From positions 1 to 64,000 of the forward strand of contig SUVB01000011.1 of the NCBI GenBank assembly GCA_015062205.1: a DNA stretch of 64,000 nt, given 5' to 3'. Source of the stretch: Desulfovibrio desulfuricans. Its GTDB lineage: Bacteria; Desulfobacterota; Desulfovibrionia; Desulfovibrionales; Desulfovibrionaceae. The notes below the pieces were generated by a model. That model was not told the DNA's origin and did no database searches. It saw only the letters and a program-made list of their open reading frames with translations. Positions 19,192-27,984 of this stretch are shown here, piece after piece. A program made the position numbers and the translations under genes. Position 1 is the stretch's first letter; each line of letters opens with the position of its first letter.

Positions 19192-20427
19192 CTACCTCCC
19201 TTTCACCGTTTGTACCGCCTTCAGGGCGGCGGCTGTGCCGGACTGCGCGGAGCGCATCACGTCAAGGGGCATGCGCGCGCACCCGGCGGCGAAAATGCCG
19301 GCCTCCTCGCCCCCGGCGATAAAGCCGTCTTCGTCCAGCGGCAGGGGCAGGGGCGCGTTTTCACCGGCCAGCGAGGGCTGCATGCCCGTGGCCAGCACCA
19401 CAAGGTCGTAATCAAGGGTCAGTTTTTCGCCGCGCACGGCGTCTTCAGCCGTGATGCGCACCTTGTTGCCGGGGGCTTGCACGGCGTCGGCGACCTTGCC
19501 CTTGACAAAGCGCACATTGGGCAGGGCCTTGACCTTCTCAAGCACCTTCACATAACGGCCCGGCGCACGCAGGTCGATGTAGTAGACCGTAATCTGCGTT
19601 TCGGGGCTCTGCTCGGCGATGTACAGGCACTGCTTCAGCGTGGCCATACAGCAGATGTACGAGCAGTAGTTGAGGTGATTCCGGTCGCGCGAGCCGGCGC
19701 ACTGCACAAAGGCCACATGCAGGGGCGTCCTGCCGTCGGTGGGACGCACGATGCGGCCGCCCGTGGGGCCGAAGGGCGAGGCCAGACGCTCCAGCTGCAT
19801 ATTGGAAACGCAGTTTTTGACCGTACCTGCGCCGAGGTTGGTCAATCTGGTCACGTCATACGGCTTCCAGCCGGTGGCGATGACCACCGCGCCCACGCTG
19901 AAGTCAACCTCGCGGGGCTGCTCGTCCACGTTCAGGAACTTGTCGCCGGCCACACGCGCGGCGTCCGCCTTGGAAAGGGCCTCCGTGTCCAGCACATAGC
20001 GGTTGGGGAAGGCGAAGGGCATGGCCTTGTACAGGGCCTTGCGCGTGGACAGGCCGAAATCGAAATCATTCTCCACTTCGCCCTGCAGGCTGGAGGCCAG
20101 CAGGCTGAATTCCACATTATGCGGGGCCGTATGGCGCGGATTGATGCGCACCCGCACATTGTAGTCGCCCTTCACGCCCGAAAAGCCGACCACTTCAGCC
20201 TGCGTGAAAAATTTGATGCGCGGATTCTTCCTGATGCGCTGGAACTGGATTTCCAGACCGCAGGAGGGGGGACAGAGTTTCGGAAAATACTTGTTGAGCT
20301 GAGCCACACGCCCCCCGAGCCAGGGCGTTTTTTCGACGATATAGACGTCATGGCCCAGTTCCGCCGCTTCAATGGCGGCTGTGAGGCCTGCAAAGCCGCC
20401 GCCCACGACGAGAATGGCATTGGACAT
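19192..20427 (-). CDS. qmoA: Qmo subunit A (HdrA-like flavoprotein)
   Basis: MSNAILVVGGGFAGLTAAIEAAELGHDVYIVEK..., CPPSCGLEIQFQRIRKNPRIKFFT; GGAGG RBS before 20427. Confidence 0.93.
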   Translation of the reverse strand: MSNAILVVGGGFAGLTAAIEAAELGHDVYIVEKTPWLGGRVAQLNKYFPKLCPPSCGLEIQFQRIRKNPRIKFFTQAEVVGFSGVKGDYNVRVRINPRHTAPHNVEFSLLASSLQGEVENDFDFGLSTRKALYKAMPFAFPNRYVLDTEALSKADAARVAGDKFLNVDEQPREVDFSVGAVVIATGWKPYDVTRLTNLGAGTVKNCVSNMQLERLASPFGPTGGRIVRPTDGRTPLHVAFVQCAGSRDRNHLNYCSYICCMATLKQCLYIAEQSPETQITVYYIDLRAPGRYVKVLEKVKALPNVRFVKGKVADAVQAPGNKVRITAEDAVRGEKLTLDYDLVVLATGMQPSLAGENAPLPLPLDEDGFIAGGEEAGIFAAGCARMPLDVMRSAQSGTAAALKAVQTVKGR

Positions 20428-20739
20428 CCTGGATATCCTCCTGCGTTGTTGCATAGCGGCTGAAGAAGGAAACGGCCTCCCGCCGCGAAAAAACGGCACA
20501 GCCTTGCGGCCGCCCCGCCGACGCCGCATGTGCTGCGCCGGACTCCCGATGTCGAAGGGGCATGCCCGATGGGGGCGTGCCCGTTGCCGGACGCCCGCCG
20601 CATGTCCGCCGCAGGCGGCGAACCGGATCGGGCGCCGGCGCAAGGCGCAAAAAACCGCTCATCCCATTGCGGCCCTGCCGCTCCGGCGCGCGGTTTTTAC
20701 TGCCGCAACAGCGGGCGTGCCGGCCTTTGCAGCAGAAGA

Positions 20740-20763
20740 GGGGGCGGCCTTGCGGCCGCCCCC
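20740..20763 (-). terminator. GC hairpin between aprA and qmoA (possible attenuator)
   Basis: GGGGGCGGCC-TTGC-GGCCGCCCCC, poor T-tract (TCTTC) on minus strand. Confidence 0.55.
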
Positions 20764-20784
20764 ATTTGGCATCAGAGCCGCCGA

Positions 20785-22788
20785 CTAGTCGGGGATGATC
20801 TGGAAGTAAGGCCGCTTGAAGATCGTGGTCTTACCGGTAGCGGGGTCGAACTTCGAGTTCACGAAGCACTTCCACTTGCTGTCGTCCAGGCCCATGAAGT
20901 CGGCGCGATAGTAGAAGCCGGGATACCGGGTCTCTTCGCGGAAGGCGATGTGCTGCATGTGCAGACGCACCGTCCACAGACGATGGTAGTTTTCCCAGCA
21001 GCGCAGCAGTTCGTGCAGGTCGCGGGCGGCCAGTTTCTTGGAGTCCTCCTCCATCATTTCCAGCAGCCAGAAGCCGGTGTCCAGCAGGGCCTTGGAAGTG
21101 GTGTAGTAGGTGCCCACGCCGCCGCCGTATTCATCGGTGGCCTTGATCAGGCGCATCATGAAGTTCTTCGGCGAGATGTAGTTGGGGTTCACGACCGGAT
21201 CGGTGGACGCGCCCTTGAATTCCTGGAAGGTGTAGTACGGGCCGTAGATTTCCTTCTTCAGCTCGTCGGCGCTTTCCTTCAGGGTGGGCTTAAAGTCCTT
21301 GTGATCCACAACCCAGCGGATCATCTGCTTGCCGGCCAGACGCCCCTCGGCGTGCGAACCGGAGGAGAATTTGTGGCCGGAGGCGCCCACGCCGTCGGCG
21401 GCGGTGAACAGGCCGTTGACCGTGGTCATGCGGTTGTACACCTTGCCGTTGTCGGCCTTGATCTTGTAGTCGTCAGGCACCCACTTCTCGTCCGGGCCGG
21501 AGGTCCAGATGCCGCAGCAGCCGGAATGCGAGCCGAGCAGATAGGGCTCGGTGGGCATGATTTCGGAACCGCGCTCTTCGGGAGCGGTGTTGCTGGCGGC
21601 CCACAGGTTGGCCTGGCCGACGCACATGTCGAGGAAGTCTTCCCAGGCCTCGGCCTCGAGATCCTTCTGCTCCTCTTCGTTCATGGTGGCGAAGGTGTTC
21701 AGCAGGGCGGTCTTGGTGTCCATGTAGATGGGGCCGCGGCCTTCGCGCATTTCACGGAGCATCATGTGGTTGCGCAGGCAGGTGGGGATGACTTTGCCCT
21801 TGGCGTAGCCGCGATCCTCGTAGGGTTTCAGCATGGCCTTGTTGGTGGCGCAGTAGTCTTCACCCTTGGCGTTGGTGGCCTTGGCCTTGAACAGCAGGAA
21901 CCACGCGCCCACGGGGCCGTAGCCGTCCTTGAAGCGGGCGGGCACGAAGCGGTTTTCCATCATGGTCATTTCCGCGCCGACCTGAGCGCACAGCGTGTAG
22001 GTGGAACCGGCGTTCCACACGGGATACCACGCGCGGCCCATGCCTTCACCGGTGGAGCGGGGGCGGTACACGTTCACGGCGCCGCCGCAGGCCACCAGCA
22101 TGGCGTTGGTGCGGAAGATGTGCACTTCGTTGGTGCGGGTGCTGAAGCCCACGGCGCCGGCGATGCGGTTGGGGGTCTTGGCGTCGAGGAGCAGTTTCAC
22201 GATGAAGATGCGCTCCATGTAGCGCTCTTCGCCCAGGGCGTTCTTGGCAGCCTCGGCGACGATGCACTTGTAGGATTCGCCGTTGATCATGATCTGCCAT
22301 TTACCGGAACGCACGGGGCGGTCGCCCTTGCGCAGGCTCTTGCCGGCGGCCTTGGCGTCGGCGCCGTTCAGATTGTGGACGCCGTCTTCCTTTTTGATCC
22401 AGCAGGGCAGGCCCCAGTCCTCGAACAGATGCACGGAGTCGTCCACGTGACGGCCCACATCGAAAATGAGGTCTTCACGGACGATGCCCATGAGGTCGGT
22501 GCGGACCATGCGGACATAGTCGTCGGGGGTGTTGTTGTTGTCGTTGCCAATGTAGGTGTTGATGGCGGAAAGGCCCTGCGCCACGGCGCCGGAACGCTCA
22601 AGCGCGGCCTTGTCGCACAGCATGATGTTGGTCACGCCGTTGTCTTTGCCCCAGCGGGCCGCCTCGTACGCGGCGCCGCAGGCGCCCATGCCGCCGCCCA
22701 CGATGAGTACATCGACATCGTGTTCCTTCACAGTGGGTTCGGCCAGAGCGATACCTTTGTTCGCTTCATTCACAGGAAGCATCGGCAT
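20785..22788 (-). CDS. aprA: adenylylsulfate reductase alpha subunit
   Basis: VDVLIVGGGMGACGAAYEAARWGKDNGVTNIMLCDKAALERSGAVAQGLSAINTY. Confidence 0.97.
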   Translation of the reverse strand: MPMLPVNEANKGIALAEPTVKEHDVDVLIVGGGMGACGAAYEAARWGKDNGVTNIMLCDKAALERSGAVAQGLSAINTYIGNDNNNTPDDYVRMVRTDLMGIVREDLIFDVGRHVDDSVHLFEDWGLPCWIKKEDGVHNLNGADAKAAGKSLRKGDRPVRSGKWQIMINGESYKCIVAEAAKNALGEERYMERIFIVKLLLDAKTPNRIAGAVGFSTRTNEVHIFRTNAMLVACGGAVNVYRPRSTGEGMGRAWYPVWNAGSTYTLCAQVGAEMTMMENRFVPARFKDGYGPVGAWFLLFKAKATNAKGEDYCATNKAMLKPYEDRGYAKGKVIPTCLRNHMMLREMREGRGPIYMDTKTALLNTFATMNEEEQKDLEAEAWEDFLDMCVGQANLWAASNTAPEERGSEIMPTEPYLLGSHSGCCGIWTSGPDEKWVPDDYKIKADNGKVYNRMTTVNGLFTAADGVGASGHKFSSGSHAEGRLAGKQMIRWVVDHKDFKPTLKESADELKKEIYGPYYTFQEFKGASTDPVVNPNYISPKNFMMRLIKATDEYGGGVGTYYTTSKALLDTGFWLLEMMEEDSKKLAARDLHELLRCWENYHRLWTVRLHMQHIAFREETRYPGFYYRADFMGLDDSKWKCFVNSKFDPATGKTTIFKRPYFQIIPD

Positions 22789-22817
22789 AGTAATTTCTCC
22801 TTTCGCGCACGCTGCGG

Positions 22818-23291
22818 CTAGCAGGTGAAGGTTTTGTCAGCTTCGGTCACTTCAAACTTCTTGCCGAGCACGGTCTGGGGTTCGGCCACAGCGGTCTCGG
22901 TGTAGAGCTTGGAGTCTTCCAGCGTAGCGTCGCCCTTGAGGTCGTCAAAGGGCTTGATGGAGCCTTCAGGCGTGGTGCGAATGGGGAATTTGAAGCGTTT
23001 CACGCTGCCGTTGCGGAACTTGACCGTCCACATGATGGAGTCGGCCGAACGCATGGGGATACAGGTACCGCCCATGGGGGCGAAGTCCGCGTAGGGACGG
23101 GCGGTAATGGCGCCCTGGGGGCAGATTTTCACGCAGGAGTAGCATTCCCAGCAGGCGTCGGGTTCCTGGTTGTAGGCGCGCATTTCCTTGTCGTCCAACA
23201 CCATCAGGTCGTTGGGGCAGATGTACATGCAGGCCGTCTTTTCGCCACCCTTGCAGCCGTCGCATTTGGACGGATCGACAAACGTCGGCAT
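22818..23291 (-). CDS. aprB: adenylylsulfate reductase beta subunit
   Basis: MPTFVDPSKCDGCKGGEKTACMYICPNDLMVLD...ACWECYSCVKICPQGAI. Confidence 0.97.
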   Translation of the reverse strand: MPTFVDPSKCDGCKGGEKTACMYICPNDLMVLDDKEMRAYNQEPDACWECYSCVKICPQGAITARPYADFAPMGGTCIPMRSADSIMWTVKFRNGSVKRFKFPIRTTPEGSIKPFDDLKGDATLEDSKLYTETAVAEPQTVLGKKFEVTEADKTFTC

Positions 23292-23743
23292 ACGTATCCT
23301 CCAAGTCGTAAAATTGTTACAAAAACCCGCCTGGTTCGGCGAGGCGCGCGGCACAACCTCTTTGCCGGGCTTGGCCGAGCGCCTCCACAACGAAGGTTGG
23401 GCGTATGGCTTGCGCATTTAATAACAAGCAGATGCCGTTTGCGTCAAGCCCCCTCTGCAAAATTTCGTGGAAACCTGACTGGTTGTTTGCTCATTCTCTG
23501 CACAAAATCAAGCGATTATTTTTTGTGAAAAAAATATTATTTTCAGGGGGGGGCAAGCCCCATGCGGCAATTCCGCGCGGCCCCGTCCCGAAACCGCGCG
23601 CCGCGACACGGGCGACTTGCAAGAGAGCGCGTTTCAAGCTAACACGCTTGGGCGGATGCGTCCGCTTCTGCCGCCGCAAGGGGGGCAGACCGGCATGCCG
23701 CCCCTCCCATCCTTAACAAACCTACAGCCGACGGCAGGATGCC

Positions 23744-25492
23744 ATGACCGACAGCTCCAACGATTTTCGCACCGCAGGCCCGCGCAGGCCGAACTCCCCG
23801 CGCAGACGTGAAGGCGCCGACGCCCGCGCGCGCAGGCCGCTGCGCGACGTGGTGTGCGAGATTGACCGCGACATCCTGCGCTTGCTGCTCCGCCGCACAA
23901 ATCTGCTGACCAAGATGCGCGGCTCCAAACCCAGGCTGGAAGCCGCCGAGGAAAAGGCGCTCCGCGAGGCTTGGGAGGCGGCCGTCGCGCGCGTCAGCCG
24001 CGATGCGCGGCTTTCCGGGCATTTTTTTTCGCTCATGCAGGAAGTGGAATTCCTGCCGCGTCCCGCCGCGCACGACGAAGCGGACATCCCTGAAGGCGCG
24101 GCGGCGCGGGAGCCGCAGCACACGGCCTTCAACCTCGCCCCCGCGCCGAAGCCTGTGCGCCTGCGCCTTGCGGCCCCGCTGGCCTGCCGGGCCACCCGCG
24201 CGTGGCTCATGCTGGCGGCGGCCTCCGGCCAGGCCCTGCGGCTCGAACCCTGCCTGATGAATGATCCCATTGTGGACTGCGTGAAAATGCTCAACCAAGC
24301 CGGGGCCGCCCTCACCCGCGAGGACGACGGCGTGACGGCGCGTCAGGCCGCGCCGCTCGGCGCGCCGGACAAGGTGCTGCACGCGGGCGACAGCGCCTGG
24401 AATTTCTTCCTGCTGCTGGGGCATTATCTGGGGCGGCCGTCGCGCGCCAAGTTTACCGGCGAGGCCGGACTGAAACTGGCGAATTTCTCGGCCGTGCGAC
24501 ACTTCCTGCCCACACTGGGCGCGCGCCTTGTGCCCGTGGTTCCCAAAAGCGAGGGGCTGCCCGCACGGCTGGAGTGCTCCGGCATCCTCCCCGACAGCGT
24601 TTCCCTGCCTGCCGACGTTCCGCCGGAGTTGGCCGAAAGCCTGCTGCTGGCCGCTCCCGGCTATGAACAGGGCCTGACCCTCGACCTGGCCGCCCATGCC
24701 GAGCGTGAACATATTCTGGCGCGCGCGATGCCCATCCTGCGCGCTGCCGGGGCGGATGCCCATGTTGAGGGCACGGCGGTCCGCGTGCATCCCGGCCCGC
24801 TGCAGCTGCCCGAACGGCCGGAATTGGACATGGAGCCGGAACTGGCCCTGTTCCTGCTGGCGCTGCCCCTGGCCCTCGGCGGAGAGGTGCGGCTTGCGGG
24901 CCGCTGGTCCACGCTGCCTGCGGCCCGCGCCGGCTGGGACGCCCTGCAACGCTGCGGGCTGGATCTGCGCATGCAGGGCGCGGACGTGCTTGCCCGCGGC
25001 AAGGCCCCTCTGAAAACCCTGCCCCGATGGGAGCCGCCTGCGGACTTCCCTGCCGCATGGTCGCCCCTGCCCCTGGCCCTGACAGCCTGCAGCGCCCTGC
25101 GCTGCGGCGAGGCGGCGTTGCCCGTGCTGCCCGCAGGAACCGACATGGTCACGGCGGAAAGTTTTCTGCACGCCGTCGGCCTGGAGCACGACGGAACCGG
25201 CATATTGCGCAAAATTTCACAAGACAGTCCCCGTCCCGCCTGGAACGCGCCCAATCCCGTCTGGGCACTGGCGCTGGCCCTGACGGCCTGCGCAAGCCCG
25301 CACCGGAAGCTTGGCAACCCCGGCGTCATGACCGAACTGTATCCGGCCTTCTGGGCCCTGTACAACAGCCTGCCGGAGCCGGGCGCCCGCAGCGCGCACA
25401 AGGCCGAAGAGCCGGCAACGGCGACACGGCGGCGCATCATCACTGACGTGGTGGCCGTGGCGCCGCCGGAGAACCGGGACGACGAAGACTAG
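23744..25492 (+). CDS. fusion of chorismate-mutase-like N-terminus and divergent EPSP synthase-like domain
   Basis: LRDVVCEIDRDILRLLLRRTNLLTKMR resembles CM helix 1; later IVDCVKMLNQAGAALTRE and PELAESLLLAAPGYEQGLTL resemble AroA repeats. Confidence 0.65.
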   Translation: MTDSSNDFRTAGPRRPNSPRRREGADARARRPLRDVVCEIDRDILRLLLRRTNLLTKMRGSKPRLEAAEEKALREAWEAAVARVSRDARLSGHFFSLMQEVEFLPRPAAHDEADIPEGAAAREPQHTAFNLAPAPKPVRLRLAAPLACRATRAWLMLAAASGQALRLEPCLMNDPIVDCVKMLNQAGAALTREDDGVTARQAAPLGAPDKVLHAGDSAWNFFLLLGHYLGRPSRAKFTGEAGLKLANFSAVRHFLPTLGARLVPVVPKSEGLPARLECSGILPDSVSLPADVPPELAESLLLAAPGYEQGLTLDLAAHAEREHILARAMPILRAAGADAHVEGTAVRVHPGPLQLPERPELDMEPELALFLLALPLALGGEVRLAGRWSTLPAARAGWDALQRCGLDLRMQGADVLARGKAPLKTLPRWEPPADFPAAWSPLPLALTACSALRCGEAALPVLPAGTDMVTAESFLHAVGLEHDGTGILRKISQDSPRPAWNAPNPVWALALALTACASPHRKLGNPGVMTELYPAFWALYNSLPEPGARSAHKAEEPATATRRRIITDVVAVAPPENRDDED

Positions 25493-25503
25493 AGCGCAAA
25501 AAA

Positions 25504-25521
25504 GGACCGCCGGGGCGGTCC
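25504..25521 (-). terminator. rho-independent terminator for the minus-strand lipoprotein gene
   Basis: GGACCGC-CGGG-GCGGTCC followed on minus strand by TTTTTTGCG. Confidence 0.8.
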
Positions 25522-25581
25522 GAAAACGGGAATGCGCTGCCGGAACCCGCGCAGGACGGGCTGCGCGGGCCGACCGAAGCG

Positions 25582-26040
25582 CTATTCCTGTGTGAAGCGG
25601 TAGATGCGCACCGCAAGGGGCTGCATGCTTTTCCGGTTCATGGCCGAAACCACAAAGGCATAGCTTCCTGCCCGTCCGGAGGGAGGGCATGGCCCGCGAT
25701 AGTGACGCGTCAGCCCTCCCTCGGGAATGACGCCCGAGCCGTCATGCTCCCACGAGCCGCCGCCAAGGAACAACTCCTGCGCGTCACCGGTGAATTCCGT
25801 AAGACGTACGTCGTAGTACTCGGTGCCTGCGGGCGCATCGGCAATCTGGATCTCCGGCGAAATGCGGGAGCAGCGGAGCACGTCGCGCATGATGACGTTC
25901 ACGGTCATGCCGTCGCGGGGCGCTTCCGGAATTTCATTTTCCTTGGATGCGCAGGCGGGCAGCAGCAGCGCCGCGCACAAGGCGGGAACAAAAAAACGGC
26001 AGGCTCTGCCGAACACTTCACAACGCATCAGGGCCTCCAT
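25582..26040 (-). CDS. lipoprotein with PEBP (YbhB/YbcL)-like motif
   Basis: Lipobox LLPACAS; HYRGPCPPSGRAGSYAFVVSAM resembles the PEBP GPCPP signature. Confidence 0.6.
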   Translation of the reverse strand: MEALMRCEVFGRACRFFVPALCAALLLPACASKENEIPEAPRDGMTVNVIMRDVLRCSRISPEIQIADAPAGTEYYDVRLTEFTGDAQELFLGGGSWEHDGSGVIPEGGLTRHYRGPCPPSGRAGSYAFVVSAMNRKSMQPLAVRIYRFTQE

Positions 26041-26114
26041 ACTGGCAACTTCTGTTCAACGCCACGGAAAGCATACCCGATAGTCCAACCGAATACAACA
26101 ACCGGGAGTCAGTT

Positions 26115-27302
26115 ATGTCCATTCTTGCCGACAGTGTCGCGGGCTACATGCAGAACGCTTCGTGGATACGCCGCATGTTCGAGGCCGGGGGCCAGCTCAA
26201 GGCCCGCTACGGCGCGGACAAGGTGTACGACTTCAGCCTGGGTAATCCCGACTTGCCCGCGCCGCCGGCCGTGGCCAAAGGGCTGCGCGAATTCGCCGCG
26301 CACGCGGAGGAGCCTTTCGCCTTCGGCTACATGCCCAACGGCGGTTTTGCCTGGGCGCGCGAAAAACTGGCGGCCCACCTCAGCAAGGAACAGGGCGTGC
26401 CCCTTGCCGCCGATGCCGTCATTCTGGGCTGCGGCGCTGCCGGCATGTTCAACGCCTTTCTGCGCGCCGTCATCAATCCCGGCGAGGAGATGCTGGGCAT
26501 CGCCCCCTACTTTGTGGAGTACGGCTTTTACGTGGCCAACCACGGCGGCACGTTCCGCGCGGTCATGAGCAAACCGGACACCTTCGCCCCGGACATTGCG
26601 GCGCTGGAAGAGGCCATCGGCCCCAGGACGCGCGTGCTGCTCATCAACTCGCCCAACAATCCCACCGGGGCCGTGTACAGCCGCAAGGAGCTCCAGGCCA
26701 TTGCGAGTCTGCTGGAAACCAAGAGTCAGCAGTACGGCAGGCCCATCTGGCTTGTGGCGGATGAGCCCTACCGCTTCCTGGCCTATGACGGGGCGGAAGT
26801 GCCCTCGGTGCTGCCGCTCTATCCCTATGCCGTGGTCATCAGCTCGTTTTCCAAAAATCTTTCCCTGCCGGGCGAGCGCGTGGGCTATGCGGCCGTTTCG
26901 CCCCTGCTGGACGAAAAGGACGAACTCATGGCCGCCCTCGCCCTGACCAACCGCATCCTCGGCTTTGTGAATCCGCCTGTGGTGGGCCAGCACATCATGG
27001 CCGCCGCGCTGGGCAGCCAGGTGGCCCTTGAGGTCTACGCCGCCCGGCGCAAGGCCATGGCCGAAGTGCTGTCCGAAGCGGGGTATGAGTTCCACATGCC
27101 CGCCGGGGCCTTCTATTTCTTCCCCAAGGCCCCGGGAGGGGACGATGTGGCTTTCGTCAACGCGCTGCTGGAAGAGCGCGTGCTGGCGGTGCCCGGCTCC
27201 GGCTTCGGCTGTCCCGGCTACTTCCGCCTGGCCTTCTGCGTGGAAGAAAAGGTCATCCGCAACGCCGCCGAAGGCTTTGCCAAAGCCCGCGCCAAACTGT
27301 AG
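26115..27302 (+). CDS. PLP-dependent aminotransferase class I/II
   Basis: NSPNNPTGAVYS, SFSKNLSLPGERVGYAAVSP. Confidence 0.93.
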   Translation: MSILADSVAGYMQNASWIRRMFEAGGQLKARYGADKVYDFSLGNPDLPAPPAVAKGLREFAAHAEEPFAFGYMPNGGFAWAREKLAAHLSKEQGVPLAADAVILGCGAAGMFNAFLRAVINPGEEMLGIAPYFVEYGFYVANHGGTFRAVMSKPDTFAPDIAALEEAIGPRTRVLLINSPNNPTGAVYSRKELQAIASLLETKSQQYGRPIWLVADEPYRFLAYDGAEVPSVLPLYPYAVVISSFSKNLSLPGERVGYAAVSPLLDEKDELMAALALTNRILGFVNPPVVGQHIMAAALGSQVALEVYAARRKAMAEVLSEAGYEFHMPAGAFYFFPKAPGGDDVAFVNALLEERVLAVPGSGFGCPGYFRLAFCVEEKVIRNAAEGFAKARAKL

Positions 27303-27349
27303 CCCTCGGTCGGGGCGGCCGATCGGCGCCCCGGCTGTCGGAGATAATC

Positions 27350-27757
27350 ATGCCTATTGTTTCCCTGTTGCGCCGCTGCGTCTGCGCGCTGCCGCCCGCA
27401 GCCCTCTGTCTCTTGTTGCTTTCCCTGCCCGCCATGGGCAGGGACATCAGCGTGAACGACGCCGCGGCCTTGCTCAGGAACCCGCCGGAAGGCCTTGTCA
27501 TCGTGGATGTGCGCACCCCGGAGGAATTCCGTCAGGGGCATCTGCCCGGCGCGCAAAACCTGGATTTCTTCGGCGCTTCGTTTGAAAACCGCATTCGCGC
27601 CCTGCCCGGGGACAGAACAATCCTGCTTTACTGCCGCACGGGCAACCGCTCCGCCAGTGCCTACGACATGATGGAACAGGCGGGCGTCACCAACATCCTG
27701 CATATGCGCGAGGGGCTGACCGGCTGGCAGAAGGCCGGCCTGCCGCTGGAAAAATAA
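27350..27757 (+). CDS. exported rhodanese-like domain protein
   Basis: Signal peptide; VDVRTPEEFRQGHLPGAQNL and LYCRTGNRSASA. Confidence 0.92.
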   Translation: MPIVSLLRRCVCALPPAALCLLLLSLPAMGRDISVNDAAALLRNPPEGLVIVDVRTPEEFRQGHLPGAQNLDFFGASFENRIRALPGDRTILLYCRTGNRSASAYDMMEQAGVTNILHMREGLTGWQKAGLPLEK

Positions 27758-27783
27758 CGCAGACGCATGGGCGGCAGAGCCGC

Positions 27784-27799
27784 TGGCACAAAATCTGCT
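27784..27799 (+). promoter_or_regulatory. putative sigma-54 promoter upstream of flgE
   Basis: TGGCACAAAATCTGCT, GG-N10-GC, near-perfect to consensus. Confidence 0.7.
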
Positions 27800-27801
27800 T
27801 G

Positions 27802-27842
27802 ATAAGGGGCGGAGAGGAAGTTTTTTCCTTTCCGCCCCTTAT
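27802..27842 (+). terminator. terminator after the rhodanese gene, overlapping the predicted flgE start site
   Basis: ATAAGGGGCGGA-g-AGGAA-GTTTT-TTCCT-t-TCCGCCCCTTAT followed by GTTTTCC. Confidence 0.75.
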
Positions 27843-27984
27843 GTTTTCCACCCGGTTCAGGCCGTTCGCCAACGGCCCCGCAACCGGGACAGGCAGATTC
27901 CGGAACGGGCGAAGCCCCCGCGCAAGGGGGCGGGCACGGTCCGCCAACGGGGAAATATTTTCCCGACCGCGTTGGAGGCAGACC

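Noticed and set aside
23521-23554. Rex/HcpR operator upstream of aprB
   Set aside because: Only one TTGTGAA half-site is visible; the partner half does not match, so not called
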